Assembly (NCBI GenBank): GCA_966424055.1
Contig: CBJLMB010000036.1
Span: 1-64,000 of the forward strand
Direction: 5' to 3'
From: Deminuibacter sp966424055
GTDB taxonomy: Bacteria > Bacteroidota > Bacteroidia > Chitinophagales > Chitinophagaceae
Length of the DNA stretch: 64,000 nucleotides
Made by a program: the position numbers and the translations under genes. Numbering within the stretch: position 1 is the stretch's first letter; the number at the start of each line of letters is the position of its first letter. The notes below the pieces were generated by a model. It was not told where the DNA came from and did no database searches. It saw only the letters and a program-made list of their open reading frames with translations. This document shows, piece by piece, positions 34,701 through 43,049 of this stretch.

Positions 34701-36335
34701 TTATATTTTTCTGGCTGTGTTAATTACGTTTACTCCATTAAAACGTGCGGTGGACGCACCATGCGATACGGCACTTACCTGGCCGGGTTGTCCTTTACCA
34801 TCGAAGAAAGAGCCGCCCAGGCGGTAATCTTTTTCATCAGCAATGGCAGCACAGGAATTCCAGAACTCCTGTGTGTTCGACTGGTAGGCCACATCTTTCA
34901 GCATGCCGGCAATTTTACCGTTCTTGATTTCATAGTACAGCTGGCCGCTGAACTGGAAATTATACCGCTGCTGATCGATGGAATAAGAGCTGTCACCAAT
35001 AATGTATATGCCTTTTTCCACATTCTTAATGAGGTCCTCAACATTCAGCGGCTGTTTGCCCGGCTGCAACGAAACATTGGGCATGCGCTGAAACTGTACA
35101 TCGCTCCAGCTATCTGCATAGCAGCAGCCCTGTGAGGATTTCAGGCCAAGAATATGTGCCTGGTCGCGTATCACCTGGTAGTTCACCAGTATACCGTCTT
35201 TTATCAGGTCCCAGCGTTGGGTGGCCACGCCTTCATCATCATAGCCTACAGCGCCCAGTGAACCTTGCTGCTGTTTGTCTGCAACAATGTTTACCAGCTT
35301 GCTGCCGAAATTGAATTTTTTGCTCTCCCATTTGTCCAGGGTAAGAAAGCTGGTACCGGCATAATTGGCCTCATAACCCAATACACGGTCCAGCTCGGTA
35401 GGATGGCCCACAGATTCATGGATAGTAAGCCACAGGTTGGTGGGGTCGAGCACCAGGTCGTATTTACCGGCTTCCACTGATTTGGCTTGTAATTTTTCGC
35501 CTACCTGGATAGCGCCGGCCCTGGCATCTTCCAGCATATCGTAACGGCGTTTGTACAAAGTGGTTACCCCTTTTATTTTTTCGGCTTCACTGGGTACCAG
35601 GTATTCATAACCCATACCAACAGGGGCACTCAGTGAATTACGGGTTTCAAACTTGCCGGTCTTCTGATCTATTTTGGTGATGGTAAAGCTGGGCCATATG
35701 CGATGAATATCCTGGTCGATATACGAGCCATCGCTTGAAGCAAAATATTTTTGTTCATTCACCAGGAACAGGTACGAGTTAACATAGTTGGCGCCGCCCT
35801 TGATGGCCGCATCATTTACAGAAAGCAGCAGGTCTACTTTTTCTTTGATGGGCACTTCAAAAGCATTTTTCTCAATGGGTGCTTTCCAGCTTACTTCACC
35901 ATAGCCTTTTTGAGGGGCCAGCTCAACGGGTGTGGTTAACAGCCTGGCATTTTCCCTGGCAATGGCAATTGCCAACTGTGTGGCTTTGGCAATACTGTCG
36001 GAATCCATTTTATCAGTTGCGGCAAAACCCCAGCTGCCATTGGCTATTACACGGATACCAATGCCATATGATTCGGTATTGACAATGTTCTGCACTTTGT
36101 CTTCCCTTGTTATCACATACTGGTTCAGGTAACGGCCAATACGTACATCAGTGTAGGTAGCCCCTTTGGATCTGGCTTCGTTCAGCGCAACATCTGCCAG
36201 CTTTTTTTTCAGGGCAACATCAACCGAGTACCAGGGGGTTTCAAGCGGGATATCATTGCCCAGAACAGGTATCCGCGGAAGAAGGGTGGCCCCCATTCCC
36301 AGACCTGCCATCTGTAGAAAATCTCTTCGTTTCAA
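34701..36335 (-). CDS. TldD-like metalloprotease with Tat-type signal, pair 1
   Basis: A 544-residue TldD-family zinc protease subunit. The start is a TTG at 36335, chosen because translation from there gives a clean twin-arginine signal (KRRDFLQMAGLGMGATLLP, 2-20). A tiny ATG-ACT-GCT-TGA frame overlaps this TTG, which may couple initiation. The metal-binding motif HESVGH (about 306-311) is intact. The C-terminal region FFDGKGQP has Asp where, from memory, related family members have Cys as third metal ligand. The Tat signal implies export of a folded protein to the periplasm. It is followed by its TldE-like partner and has a near-identical paralogue at 45417-47054. Confidence 0.88.
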   Translation of the reverse strand: MKRRDFLQMAGLGMGATLLPRIPVLGNDIPLETPWYSVDVALKKKLADVALNEARSKGATYTDVRIGRYLNQYVITREDKVQNIVNTESYGIGIRVIANGSWGFAATDKMDSDSIAKATQLAIAIARENARLLTTPVELAPQKGYGEVSWKAPIEKNAFEVPIKEKVDLLLSVNDAAIKGGANYVNSYLFLVNEQKYFASSDGSYIDQDIHRIWPSFTITKIDQKTGKFETRNSLSAPVGMGYEYLVPSEAEKIKGVTTLYKRRYDMLEDARAGAIQVGEKLQAKSVEAGKYDLVLDPTNLWLTIHESVGHPTELDRVLGYEANYAGTSFLTLDKWESKKFNFGSKLVNIVADKQQQGSLGAVGYDDEGVATQRWDLIKDGILVNYQVIRDQAHILGLKSSQGCCYADSWSDVQFQRMPNVSLQPGKQPLNVEDLIKNVEKGIYIIGDSSYSIDQQRYNFQFSGQLYYEIKNGKIAGMLKDVAYQSNTQEFWNSCAAIADEKDYRLGGSFFDGKGQPGQVSAVSHGASTARFNGVNVINTARKI

Positions 36336-36459
36336 GCAGTCATGGTTTAAAGGTGAATAATTAAAGTTTAGCTACTCTTTGTACAATTTAAACATTGTTG
36401 CCCGTGTTCTGAAGAGATAGACCCGGCTTTTTGATGAGTGGTAAAAGATACTGTTCCGC

Positions 36460-36518
36460 TTTCAGCAGCCGGCAGGCATGTTACTGCATACATACAATAA
36501 AATGGCTGGCTGCTGAAA
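36460..36518. repeat. 11 bp inverted repeat between DUF4159 and TldD genes
   Basis: TTTCAGCAGCC (36460-36470) pairs with GGCTGCTGAAA (36508-36518) across a 37-base loop, in the 204 bp gap between 36335 and 36540. There is no T run on the expected minus side. It may be an attenuator, an operator or chance. Confidence 0.5.
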
Positions 36519-36539
36519 AACCGGCCGTAATGATGTTTT

Positions 36540-37163
36540 CTAGGCACCCATCGCATACACCACAATATTCACCCCGAACTTGGTATTGTCTTCTGCCATG
36601 AAGCGTTTATTACGGTAATCATAATCCCATTCACAGCCATAATCTTTGTTGCTGTATAATACCGCGATCCTGTTGTTCACTTCTATAGCTTTGAGGTAAT
36701 CATGTACCAGGTCGTCGCCCCAGCCATTCAGCTCAAATGAAGTAGTGGGCGGCCCTTTCTCGAAGCTGAAAAAGGAATGATAGAGGGGATGATTGTTGGG
36801 AATTTTTTTTAAGGCGTCTGCACCAAACAGGCTATGCATCTGTGCTTCGAATGATTTGGCAAATAAACCGTCAATATCATGATTGCAATCGTCGACAAAT
36901 ACAAAGCCGCCATTCTGCACATATTTTTTAAAATGCGCACGCTCCTGCGCATCAAACTGCACCAATTTATGTCCGCTGAGATAACAGAACGGGCAGCTGA
37001 ATAATTCATCGCTGTCCAGGTCAATTATTTTTTCTTTCAGCTCAATGGGTATGGTGGTATATTCAAGCAGTGAGTTCAACAGGTTAGAAGGCATGCGCTG
37101 GTCTGTATCCCAATCGCCCGAACGGTATCTCAGCCTGGTGAATGTAAATTTTGCTGCCTGCAT
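36540..37163 (-). CDS. DUF4159 domain protein
   Basis: The 207-residue product matches DUF4159, a family that often lies beside MoxR/DUF58/BatA genes. It starts FTFTRLRYRSGDWDTD and contains FCYLSGHKL, FKKYVQNGGFVFVDDC (glutamine-amidotransferase-like fold) and a conserved acidic motif, DDCNHDIDG. No signal or membrane segment is seen in this short version; longer homologues are exported. It is divergent from the MoxR gene with 196 bp between them and probably belongs to the same functional unit. The biochemical role is unknown. Confidence 0.82.
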   Translation of the reverse strand: MQAAKFTFTRLRYRSGDWDTDQRMPSNLLNSLLEYTTIPIELKEKIIDLDSDELFSCPFCYLSGHKLVQFDAQERAHFKKYVQNGGFVFVDDCNHDIDGLFAKSFEAQMHSLFGADALKKIPNNHPLYHSFFSFEKGPPTTSFELNGWGDDLVHDYLKAIEVNNRIAVLYSNKDYGCEWDYDYRNKRFMAEDNTKFGVNIVVYAMGA

Positions 37164-37359
37164 GCTTTTCGCTGTAAGCCGGTCAATTATCGGTTACCGG
37201 TCATGTATTTTTTTTAAAATTCCTGCTTTTATGTCTAATTTCCAAAATGGATAAGGCTGTGTACAGCCCCTTCAAAACAGGTGGACAGCCGGATGCTGCT
37301 GTTCAGCCTGAAGGCCCGCTCCGGTTCTTGCCCCTTTTGTTTTATCAGATTTAAAACCA

Positions 37360-38364
37360 TTGGCTTTGGAAATAACTGCAACTACAGTGGAACATTTACT
37401 GGACAAACTGTCTCAATTAAAAAAAGAAATTCAGAAGATCATCATAGGCCAGGATACTATCCTGGAAGAGATACTGGTGGCACTGATGGCTGGTGGCCAC
37501 TGCTTACTGGAAGGTGTACCCGGACTGGCCAAAACACTGATGGTAAAAACAATGAGCCAGGCTTTACACCTTTCTTTCCGCCGTATCCAGTTTACACCCG
37601 ACCTGATGCCCACCGATATCATCGGCACTGAAATACTGGAAGAAGACCATGCCACCGGCAAACGTTTTTTTAAATTCAACAAGGGCCCGCTGTTTGCCAA
37701 TATTATACTGGCCGACGAAATCAACCGAACACCACCCAAAACACAATCAGCCCTGCTGGAAGCCATGCAGGAGTTTGAAATCACTTATGGCGGCCAAACT
37801 TATCCGCTTGATAAACCATTTTTTATTCTGGCCACACAGAATCCCATAGAGCAGGCCGGCACTTATCCCCTGCCCGAGGCACAGCTCGACCGTTTTTTGT
37901 TGTATATTAAAATAGGCTATCCCGGCGCCGATGAAGAGGCAGCCATACTGAGCAGTACCACCAGCAATGCAAGAACAACTATACAGCCCATACTGGGCGC
38001 AATGGAAATTCAGCAGCTGCAGAAACTGGTTCGCGATGTAAGTATCAGTGAAGAGCTGGTGCAATATGTAGCAACGCTTATCCGTGCCACACGCCCTGAT
38101 ACCAGCACTGTCGATTTTGTAAAGGAATGGGTACGTTGGGGCGCTGGTCCGCGTGCAGGACAATCACTGATCCTCACAGCCAAGGCAAGGGCGCTGTTTA
38201 AAAAACGTTATGCTGTAACACAGGACGATCTTCAGGCCATGGCCTACCCCGTACTGCGTCACCGTATACTCATGAACTTTAAAGCCGATGCCGAAGGCAT
38301 CAGCTCAGACAAAGTCACGGCCCACCTGCTCAAACAGGTACAACGCCCACACACTGTAGGTTAA
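37360..38364 (+). CDS. MoxR-family AAA+ ATPase
   Basis: A 334-residue MoxR ATPase, a chaperone-like AAA+ protein that activates or assembles VWA-domain partners. Walker A is EGVPGLAKT (51-59), Walker B IILADE (115-120), sensor-1 ATQNP with Asn161 and the arginine region PEAQLDRF (172-179). The start is TTG at 37360, giving the normal N-terminal length before IIIGQ; I see no ATG close upstream in frame. It is the first gene of a five-gene operon with DUF58, BatA-like, DUF4175-like and a large membrane protein. Confidence 0.92.
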   Translation: MALEITATTVEHLLDKLSQLKKEIQKIIIGQDTILEEILVALMAGGHCLLEGVPGLAKTLMVKTMSQALHLSFRRIQFTPDLMPTDIIGTEILEEDHATGKRFFKFNKGPLFANIILADEINRTPPKTQSALLEAMQEFEITYGGQTYPLDKPFFILATQNPIEQAGTYPLPEAQLDRFLLYIKIGYPGADEEAAILSSTTSNARTTIQPILGAMEIQQLQKLVRDVSISEELVQYVATLIRATRPDTSTVDFVKEWVRWGAGPRAGQSLILTAKARALFKKRYAVTQDDLQAMAYPVLRHRILMNFKADAEGISSDKVTAHLLKQVQRPHTVG

Positions 38365-38452
38365 ACACATATCCAACATACACAACATCTATCTAACATA
38401 CATCGTACATCCAACATACACCGTACATCATACATCTAACAGCATACATCCC
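38365..38452 (+). repeat. Low-complexity spacer of ACATAC/TACATC units
   Basis: The 88 bp between the MoxR stop and the DUF58 ATG consist almost entirely of imperfect short units (catccaacataca, catctaacatacat, cgtacatc, catacatc). The string at 38399-38412 is the exact reverse complement of 44881-44894, in the repeat region at the other end of the operon. It is too degenerate for coding. Confidence 0.75.
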
Positions 38453-39334
38453 ATGTCCCGCTTACTCGACCCGGCAATATTGATGGCTATTAAAGACCTT
38501 TCCCTCGCCGCTAAAACAACGGTAGACGGGTTTATGTCGGGCATCAATAAAAGCCAGGTAAAGGGTGCCGGACTTGAATTCAGCCAGTACCGAAGCTACC
38601 AGCCCGGTGATGACCTGCGCTGGCTCGACTGGAAAATGTATGCCCGCTCCGACCGCTATTATATCCGCGAATCGGAAATGGAAACCAGTATATCCATCCG
38701 CTTCCTGGTAGATGCCAGCAGGTCGATGGATCACCGGGATGGCTCATACACTAAAATAGAATATGCCCGTTACCTCACCGCCTCACTTGCTTACCTGGCA
38801 CATACCCAGGGTGATGCTACCGGCCTGGCCGTTTTTAGTAATGGAGACCTGTTCTCCCTGTCATCACGCAACAATCCGCAACATTTATCCCGGCTTTATT
38901 TTCAGCTGGAAAATATAAAACCCGCAGGCCGCTTTACCGATGCTATCCATTACCGCCACCTCTTCACCGGCGAACGCAGAAGAGAACTGCTGGTTTTTAT
39001 CACTGATTTTTATGAGCAGCACCAGGAAATATCCACACTGCTCTCCACACTGGCCGCATTGCAACATGAGATCATCGTATTCCACCTTATCGGCAATAAT
39101 GAACTGCATTTGCAATACAGCGGTTATACCGCACTGGAAGACCTGGAAACAGGAGAAACCATCGGTTTGCACTCCGGCCAGTTCAAAGCTTATCAGCAAA
39201 AACTACAACAATATTTATCACAAATACGAACCAGTATGCTGGAACAACATATTTTTTACAGGCTGTTACCCATGGATCAACCCATTGACCAGGCACTCCG
39301 TGATTTTTTATACCAGCGTCAGCGGGGGATGTGA
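38453..39334 (+). CDS. DUF58 / VWA-like protein
   Basis: A 293-residue DUF58 protein, the usual partner of MoxR. The DUF58 signature PGDDLRWLDW (51-60) precedes a von Willebrand A-like fold with MIDAS DASRS (87-91). It has no membrane helix, so it is probably cytoplasmic or bound to the neighbouring membrane proteins. In the family, MoxR is thought to act on such VWA proteins to assemble membrane or periplasmic machinery. The ATG at 38453 follows the repeat spacer, and no Shine-Dalgarno site is seen. Confidence 0.9.
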   Translation: MSRLLDPAILMAIKDLSLAAKTTVDGFMSGINKSQVKGAGLEFSQYRSYQPGDDLRWLDWKMYARSDRYYIRESEMETSISIRFLVDASRSMDHRDGSYTKIEYARYLTASLAYLAHTQGDATGLAVFSNGDLFSLSSRNNPQHLSRLYFQLENIKPAGRFTDAIHYRHLFTGERRRELLVFITDFYEQHQEISTLLSTLAALQHEIIVFHLIGNNELHLQYSGYTALEDLETGETIGLHSGQFKAYQQKLQQYLSQIRTSMLEQHIFYRLLPMDQPIDQALRDFLYQRQRGM

Positions 39335-39336
39335 AT

Positions 39337-39398
39337 GGTGAGCGTAGTCGAACCATTGTATCATTGCTTCGAGCGCAGTCGAGAAGCATTTTTTGTAA
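39337..39398. repeat. Dispersed-type repeat with GAGCG(C/T)AGTCGA motifs
   Basis: Two copies of a gagcgtagtcga/gagcgcagtcga motif occur within 62 bp. The second lies in a hairpin (tgcttc...gagaagca) followed by six T, which could be a weak terminator or attenuator inside the operon. Similar TTCGACTGCGCTC words are, to my knowledge, common intergenic repeats in Bacteroidota. Confidence 0.6.
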
Positions 39399-39421
39399 CA
39401 CATGTAAACTAAAATAGATCC

Positions 39422-40891
39422 TTGCTCCATTTTGCCAATCCCATAGCATTAACCGGTTTAGCCAGCCTGCTCATACCACTGGCTATTCACCTGTGGAGCA
39501 GTCGCAAAGGCAAAATATTACCCGTAGGCAGCATCGCATTGCTGGAAAAAACAAGCAGCCGCCGGCAAAAGAGTATCCGCTTGTCTCAGCTGCTGCTGCT
39601 TTTTCTCCGCTGCCTGTTGATCATTTTTCTGTCACTGCTGCTTGCAGGCCCGGTATGGTATTCATCTGCCAACAGCGATACAAAGGGATGGATAATGGTT
39701 GAAAAAGGTCAACTACCCCTAACAAGACAGCATTTTAAATCTCTTATCGATTCACTGACCAGGATAGGCTATACTTTACATTATTTTGATGAAGGATTTG
39801 AAAAGGCAACATGGTCAGACAGCACACAAAGCAACACGCCCGCTGCCGCAGATAGCATGGCATACTGGAACCTCTATTCCCGGCTGGATCGCCAGCTGCC
39901 TCCCCATACACCAGTTTATTTGTTCACTACCGGCTACCTGCGCCATTTTTCCGGGCCGCGCCCGCTCACCAACCGGCTTGTTCACTGGCAAACCTATACG
40001 CCAGCTACTGTAGCCGTCAGCTGGATCGCAAACGCCACACTTACGCCTTCAGATAGTCTATGCATCATAACCGGTAACAGCGATAGCACTGGCATCTGGT
40101 ATGCCAGGCAAATAGTAGCCCCCACCGCCGCAGCACCATTTACCATAACACGAAAGGAAGACGTCTGGAGAGTATCACGCAACAATCAGCCAGCTGTTGA
40201 AGCTGATACATCCGTACTGCGCATCACGCTGTTTGCAGATAATCTTTTGCATGATGCCGCTTATGTACATGCAGCGCTCACTGCTATTGCCGGTTTTACA
40301 CAACGCAGCATACGCATTACTACCATCTCCACACCCGGCAATATACCTGCTCAGCAAGACTGGTTGTTCTGGCTAAGCGACCGGACTTATGCTTTTTCCG
40401 GCAAGGCCGCTCATGTTTTCCGCTATGCATCCGGCAAAGCCATAGCTGCCACATCCTGGATCAATACAGGTCTCCCAACCGGCTCTGCCAGGCTGTTTCA
40501 GCGCATTGCCGTTACAAACCAGCCTGCTATTCCATTATGGCAGGATGGTTTCGGAAACTGCATTCTTGACTGCAACCCGGCTGCTGGCCAAACGATGTAC
40601 ACTTTCTATAGCCGCTTCAACCCCGCCTGGAACGCATTACCCTGGAGCCAGCAATTCCCCGAATGGCTGCTACAATTAATATTACCGGCAGCCGGTAGCA
40701 ATATTTGGAAAGATCAGCGTATAATAGATCCGCAACAGGTATCACCTGCCATAGCCAGTACCGCTATAATCACTGGCAGCAATAGTGAATCAACAGACCT
40801 TGCGCCACTATGCTGGATATTGTTATTTGCATTGTTCTTTGCTGAACGGCTGCTTGTCATGCAACCTGCAAAAAGGAGGGCTTATGCCTGA
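39422..40891 (+). CDS. BatA-type membrane protein (aerotolerance regulator N-terminal domain)
   Basis: A 489-residue protein with the BatA N-terminal domain: FANPIALTGLASLLIPLAIHLWSSRKGK (4-31), two helices (12-24 and about 56-77) with a cytoplasmic loop, then a large periplasmic region and a last helix near the C-terminus (about 461-477). The start is TTG at 39422. An in-frame TAA lies four codons upstream and no ATG intervenes, so TTG is forced. Related Bat proteins form membrane complexes linked to stress tolerance. The periplasmic domain is divergent and no MIDAS motif was recognised. It overlaps the next gene by 8 bp. Confidence 0.83.
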   Translation: MLHFANPIALTGLASLLIPLAIHLWSSRKGKILPVGSIALLEKTSSRRQKSIRLSQLLLLFLRCLLIIFLSLLLAGPVWYSSANSDTKGWIMVEKGQLPLTRQHFKSLIDSLTRIGYTLHYFDEGFEKATWSDSTQSNTPAAADSMAYWNLYSRLDRQLPPHTPVYLFTTGYLRHFSGPRPLTNRLVHWQTYTPATVAVSWIANATLTPSDSLCIITGNSDSTGIWYARQIVAPTAAAPFTITRKEDVWRVSRNNQPAVEADTSVLRITLFADNLLHDAAYVHAALTAIAGFTQRSIRITTISTPGNIPAQQDWLFWLSDRTYAFSGKAAHVFRYASGKAIAATSWINTGLPTGSARLFQRIAVTNQPAIPLWQDGFGNCILDCNPAAGQTMYTFYSRFNPAWNALPWSQQFPEWLLQLILPAAGSNIWKDQRIIDPQQVSPAIASTAIITGSNSESTDLAPLCWILLFALFFAERLLVMQPAKRRAYA

Positions 40892-43049
40892 ACAGGCACA
40901 TGATATTATCAGACAATGGCAGCAGCGATGGGCCCGTCAATCATTGCTGGTTTCTTTATTACCACTGTTGGCATTGGCACTGGTATTGATTTGTGTGGCT
41001 GTAAAAATCATGCAGCTTTCCTGGTGGTGGCTGCTACCCGTAGTTGCCGTTGCTTTTGCAGCCGGATGGTTCCGCTACCGCAGCAGGCAGGTAAAAATAC
41101 CGCAGGTGATACGATACCTCGATCAGCACTATCCCCAGCTGGAAGAAAGCAGTGGGCTTTTACTGAAACCCGCAGCAAAGCTTAACCTGCTGGAACAGTT
41201 GCAGGTGCAGCAGACAGAACAGGCACTCTTGTCATTAGATCAGCCACATCCTTTTCAGCAAAAACTCAAGGCCGCCTGGCTCATGCTGGCAAGCGCATTG
41301 CTGTGCTGTATTATCATCACAGTATTTGTTCATTATACACCTACACAACCAGCAGTCGCAACGGCAACAGGTACTACTTCCCCTTCACCGGAAAAAATAT
41401 TACCTGCCATTAAAGAAATAAACCTGACCATTGAGCCGCCTGCTTATACAGGCAAATCATCACGCAACCAGCACCAGTTTAATATTGAAGCGGAAGAAGG
41501 TGCACTGGTAAAATGGCAGATCCATACCAATCGCTCATTACCCACGCTGAAGCTGGTGTTCAACGACAGCACAGTTGTTTCATTGCAGGCAAAGAACAAT
41601 GCGCACACCAGTTGGGAAGCAGCTAAAACAATCAGTCGTGCAGGTTTTTACCAGGTACAGTTGCAACAGGAATTATCTGAACTATACAGGATAGAAGCCA
41701 TCCGCGACCAGCCCCCCGCAGTTACGGTTCAATCGCCTAAACCCTATACCACCATTGATTATGGCGAGCCGCAGCAGCTCACACTGAAATTAACCATCAG
41801 CGACGATTATGGTATCAGCGATGCTTTTATCAACACTACCATTGCCAGTGGCAGTGGTGAAGCTGTAAAATTCAAAGAGCAGCAGATCCGTTTCGACCAG
41901 TCATTCAGCGATCATCCGCGCAACAGCGACCTCAGCAAAACCATCCACCTGGCACCGCTGGGTATGAAGCCGGGTGATGAACTGTATTTTTATATAACCG
42001 CCACCGACAATCATCAGCAACAAACCCGCTCTGATGTATTGATCGTTTCCCTCGCCGACACCGCACAACTCATGAGTATGGACGGACTGGTCAATGGCAT
42101 CAACCTCAAACCGGAATATTTCCGCAGCCAGCGGCAGATCATCATCGAAACCGAACAGCTTATCAGGAACAAGGACACCATTAGTGCGCAGCGGTTTAAA
42201 GACAAAAGCAATGGCCTGGGTATTGACCAGAAACTGCTTCGGCTTCGCTATGGTAAATTCCTGGGTGAAGAAGCTGAATCCAATATCGGCGATCCCAGGC
42301 TGGAAGCAGATGAACACGATCATGCGCCCGCCCATGCAGATGACCCGGCCCATGATGTTGGCAACGCAGCAAAGATCCTTGACCAGTTCACCGATAAACA
42401 TGATAATGCCGAAGATGCCAGTTTTTTTGAGCCTGAAACCAAAAAGCAGCTTAAAGCAACACTCACTGAAATGTGGAATGCCGAATTGCGGCTCCGCCTG
42501 TTTAAACCACAGGAGGCATTGCCCTATGAATACAAGGCGCTGCGCCTGCTGAAAGATCTGCAACAGAAATCACGCGCCTATGTTGCCAAAACCGGTATTA
42601 AAACCACTCCACTGAAACCGGAGAAAAGGCTCAGCGGCGATCTCAGCAAGATCACCAGTCCTTTAACGCAGCGGCAATACGCCTCTACAGATGCAGGCAC
42701 TGTTCAGTTGCGAAAGGCATTGGGTATGCTGGAACAGTTGAAAACCGGCCAGCCTTCAGTTGATGCAGCTGGTATGGCTTTACTTCAATCGGCCAGGCAG
42801 TCACTGGCAACAAAAGCCGCGGCTGCGCCTGCACAGTATTTATCTTCACTCGAAGCCATCAACAGGATTGCAAGGGCTGTTCAGCAAAAACAATCACCCG
42901 GGCTAACCGATATCACACTTGCCCAGCATGGATTATACCTGCTGCTGGCGCCGCCACCCGGTCTTCCGGCTGCCGCATCCGCTCCTGCAGATAATCAATT
43001 ATACCAGCAATATTTTCAACAATTAAAACAACACAGCCAACGGCCATGA
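40884..43049 (+). CDS. DUF4175-like large membrane-anchored protein
   Basis: The frame is open from 40785, but the ATG at 40884 is preferred: it follows a strong Shine-Dalgarno run AAAAGGAGGG (40871-40880) and overlaps the BatA stop by 8 bp. The 721-residue product has two N-terminal helices (about 19-60) and a third (about 128-148). A large periplasmic part has beta-rich repeats (PPAYTG, SDDYGISDA, MKPGDELYFYITATDN) that recall DUF4175, followed by a helical, Gln-rich C-terminal half (about 430-721). It is probably a scaffold of the MoxR-Bat system. The family assignment is by motif memory and moderately sure. Confidence 0.78.
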   Translation: MPEQAHDIIRQWQQRWARQSLLVSLLPLLALALVLICVAVKIMQLSWWWLLPVVAVAFAAGWFRYRSRQVKIPQVIRYLDQHYPQLEESSGLLLKPAAKLNLLEQLQVQQTEQALLSLDQPHPFQQKLKAAWLMLASALLCCIIITVFVHYTPTQPAVATATGTTSPSPEKILPAIKEINLTIEPPAYTGKSSRNQHQFNIEAEEGALVKWQIHTNRSLPTLKLVFNDSTVVSLQAKNNAHTSWEAAKTISRAGFYQVQLQQELSELYRIEAIRDQPPAVTVQSPKPYTTIDYGEPQQLTLKLTISDDYGISDAFINTTIASGSGEAVKFKEQQIRFDQSFSDHPRNSDLSKTIHLAPLGMKPGDELYFYITATDNHQQQTRSDVLIVSLADTAQLMSMDGLVNGINLKPEYFRSQRQIIIETEQLIRNKDTISAQRFKDKSNGLGIDQKLLRLRYGKFLGEEAESNIGDPRLEADEHDHAPAHADDPAHDVGNAAKILDQFTDKHDNAEDASFFEPETKKQLKATLTEMWNAELRLRLFKPQEALPYEYKALRLLKDLQQKSRAYVAKTGIKTTPLKPEKRLSGDLSKITSPLTQRQYASTDAGTVQLRKALGMLEQLKTGQPSVDAAGMALLQSARQSLATKAAAAPAQYLSSLEAINRIARAVQQKQSPGLTDITLAQHGLYLLLAPPPGLPAAASAPADNQLYQQYFQQLKQHSQRP

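Noticed and set aside
38365..38452. Possible CRISPR-like array
   Set aside because: The units are short, imperfect and without spacers of constant length; no cas genes are present.
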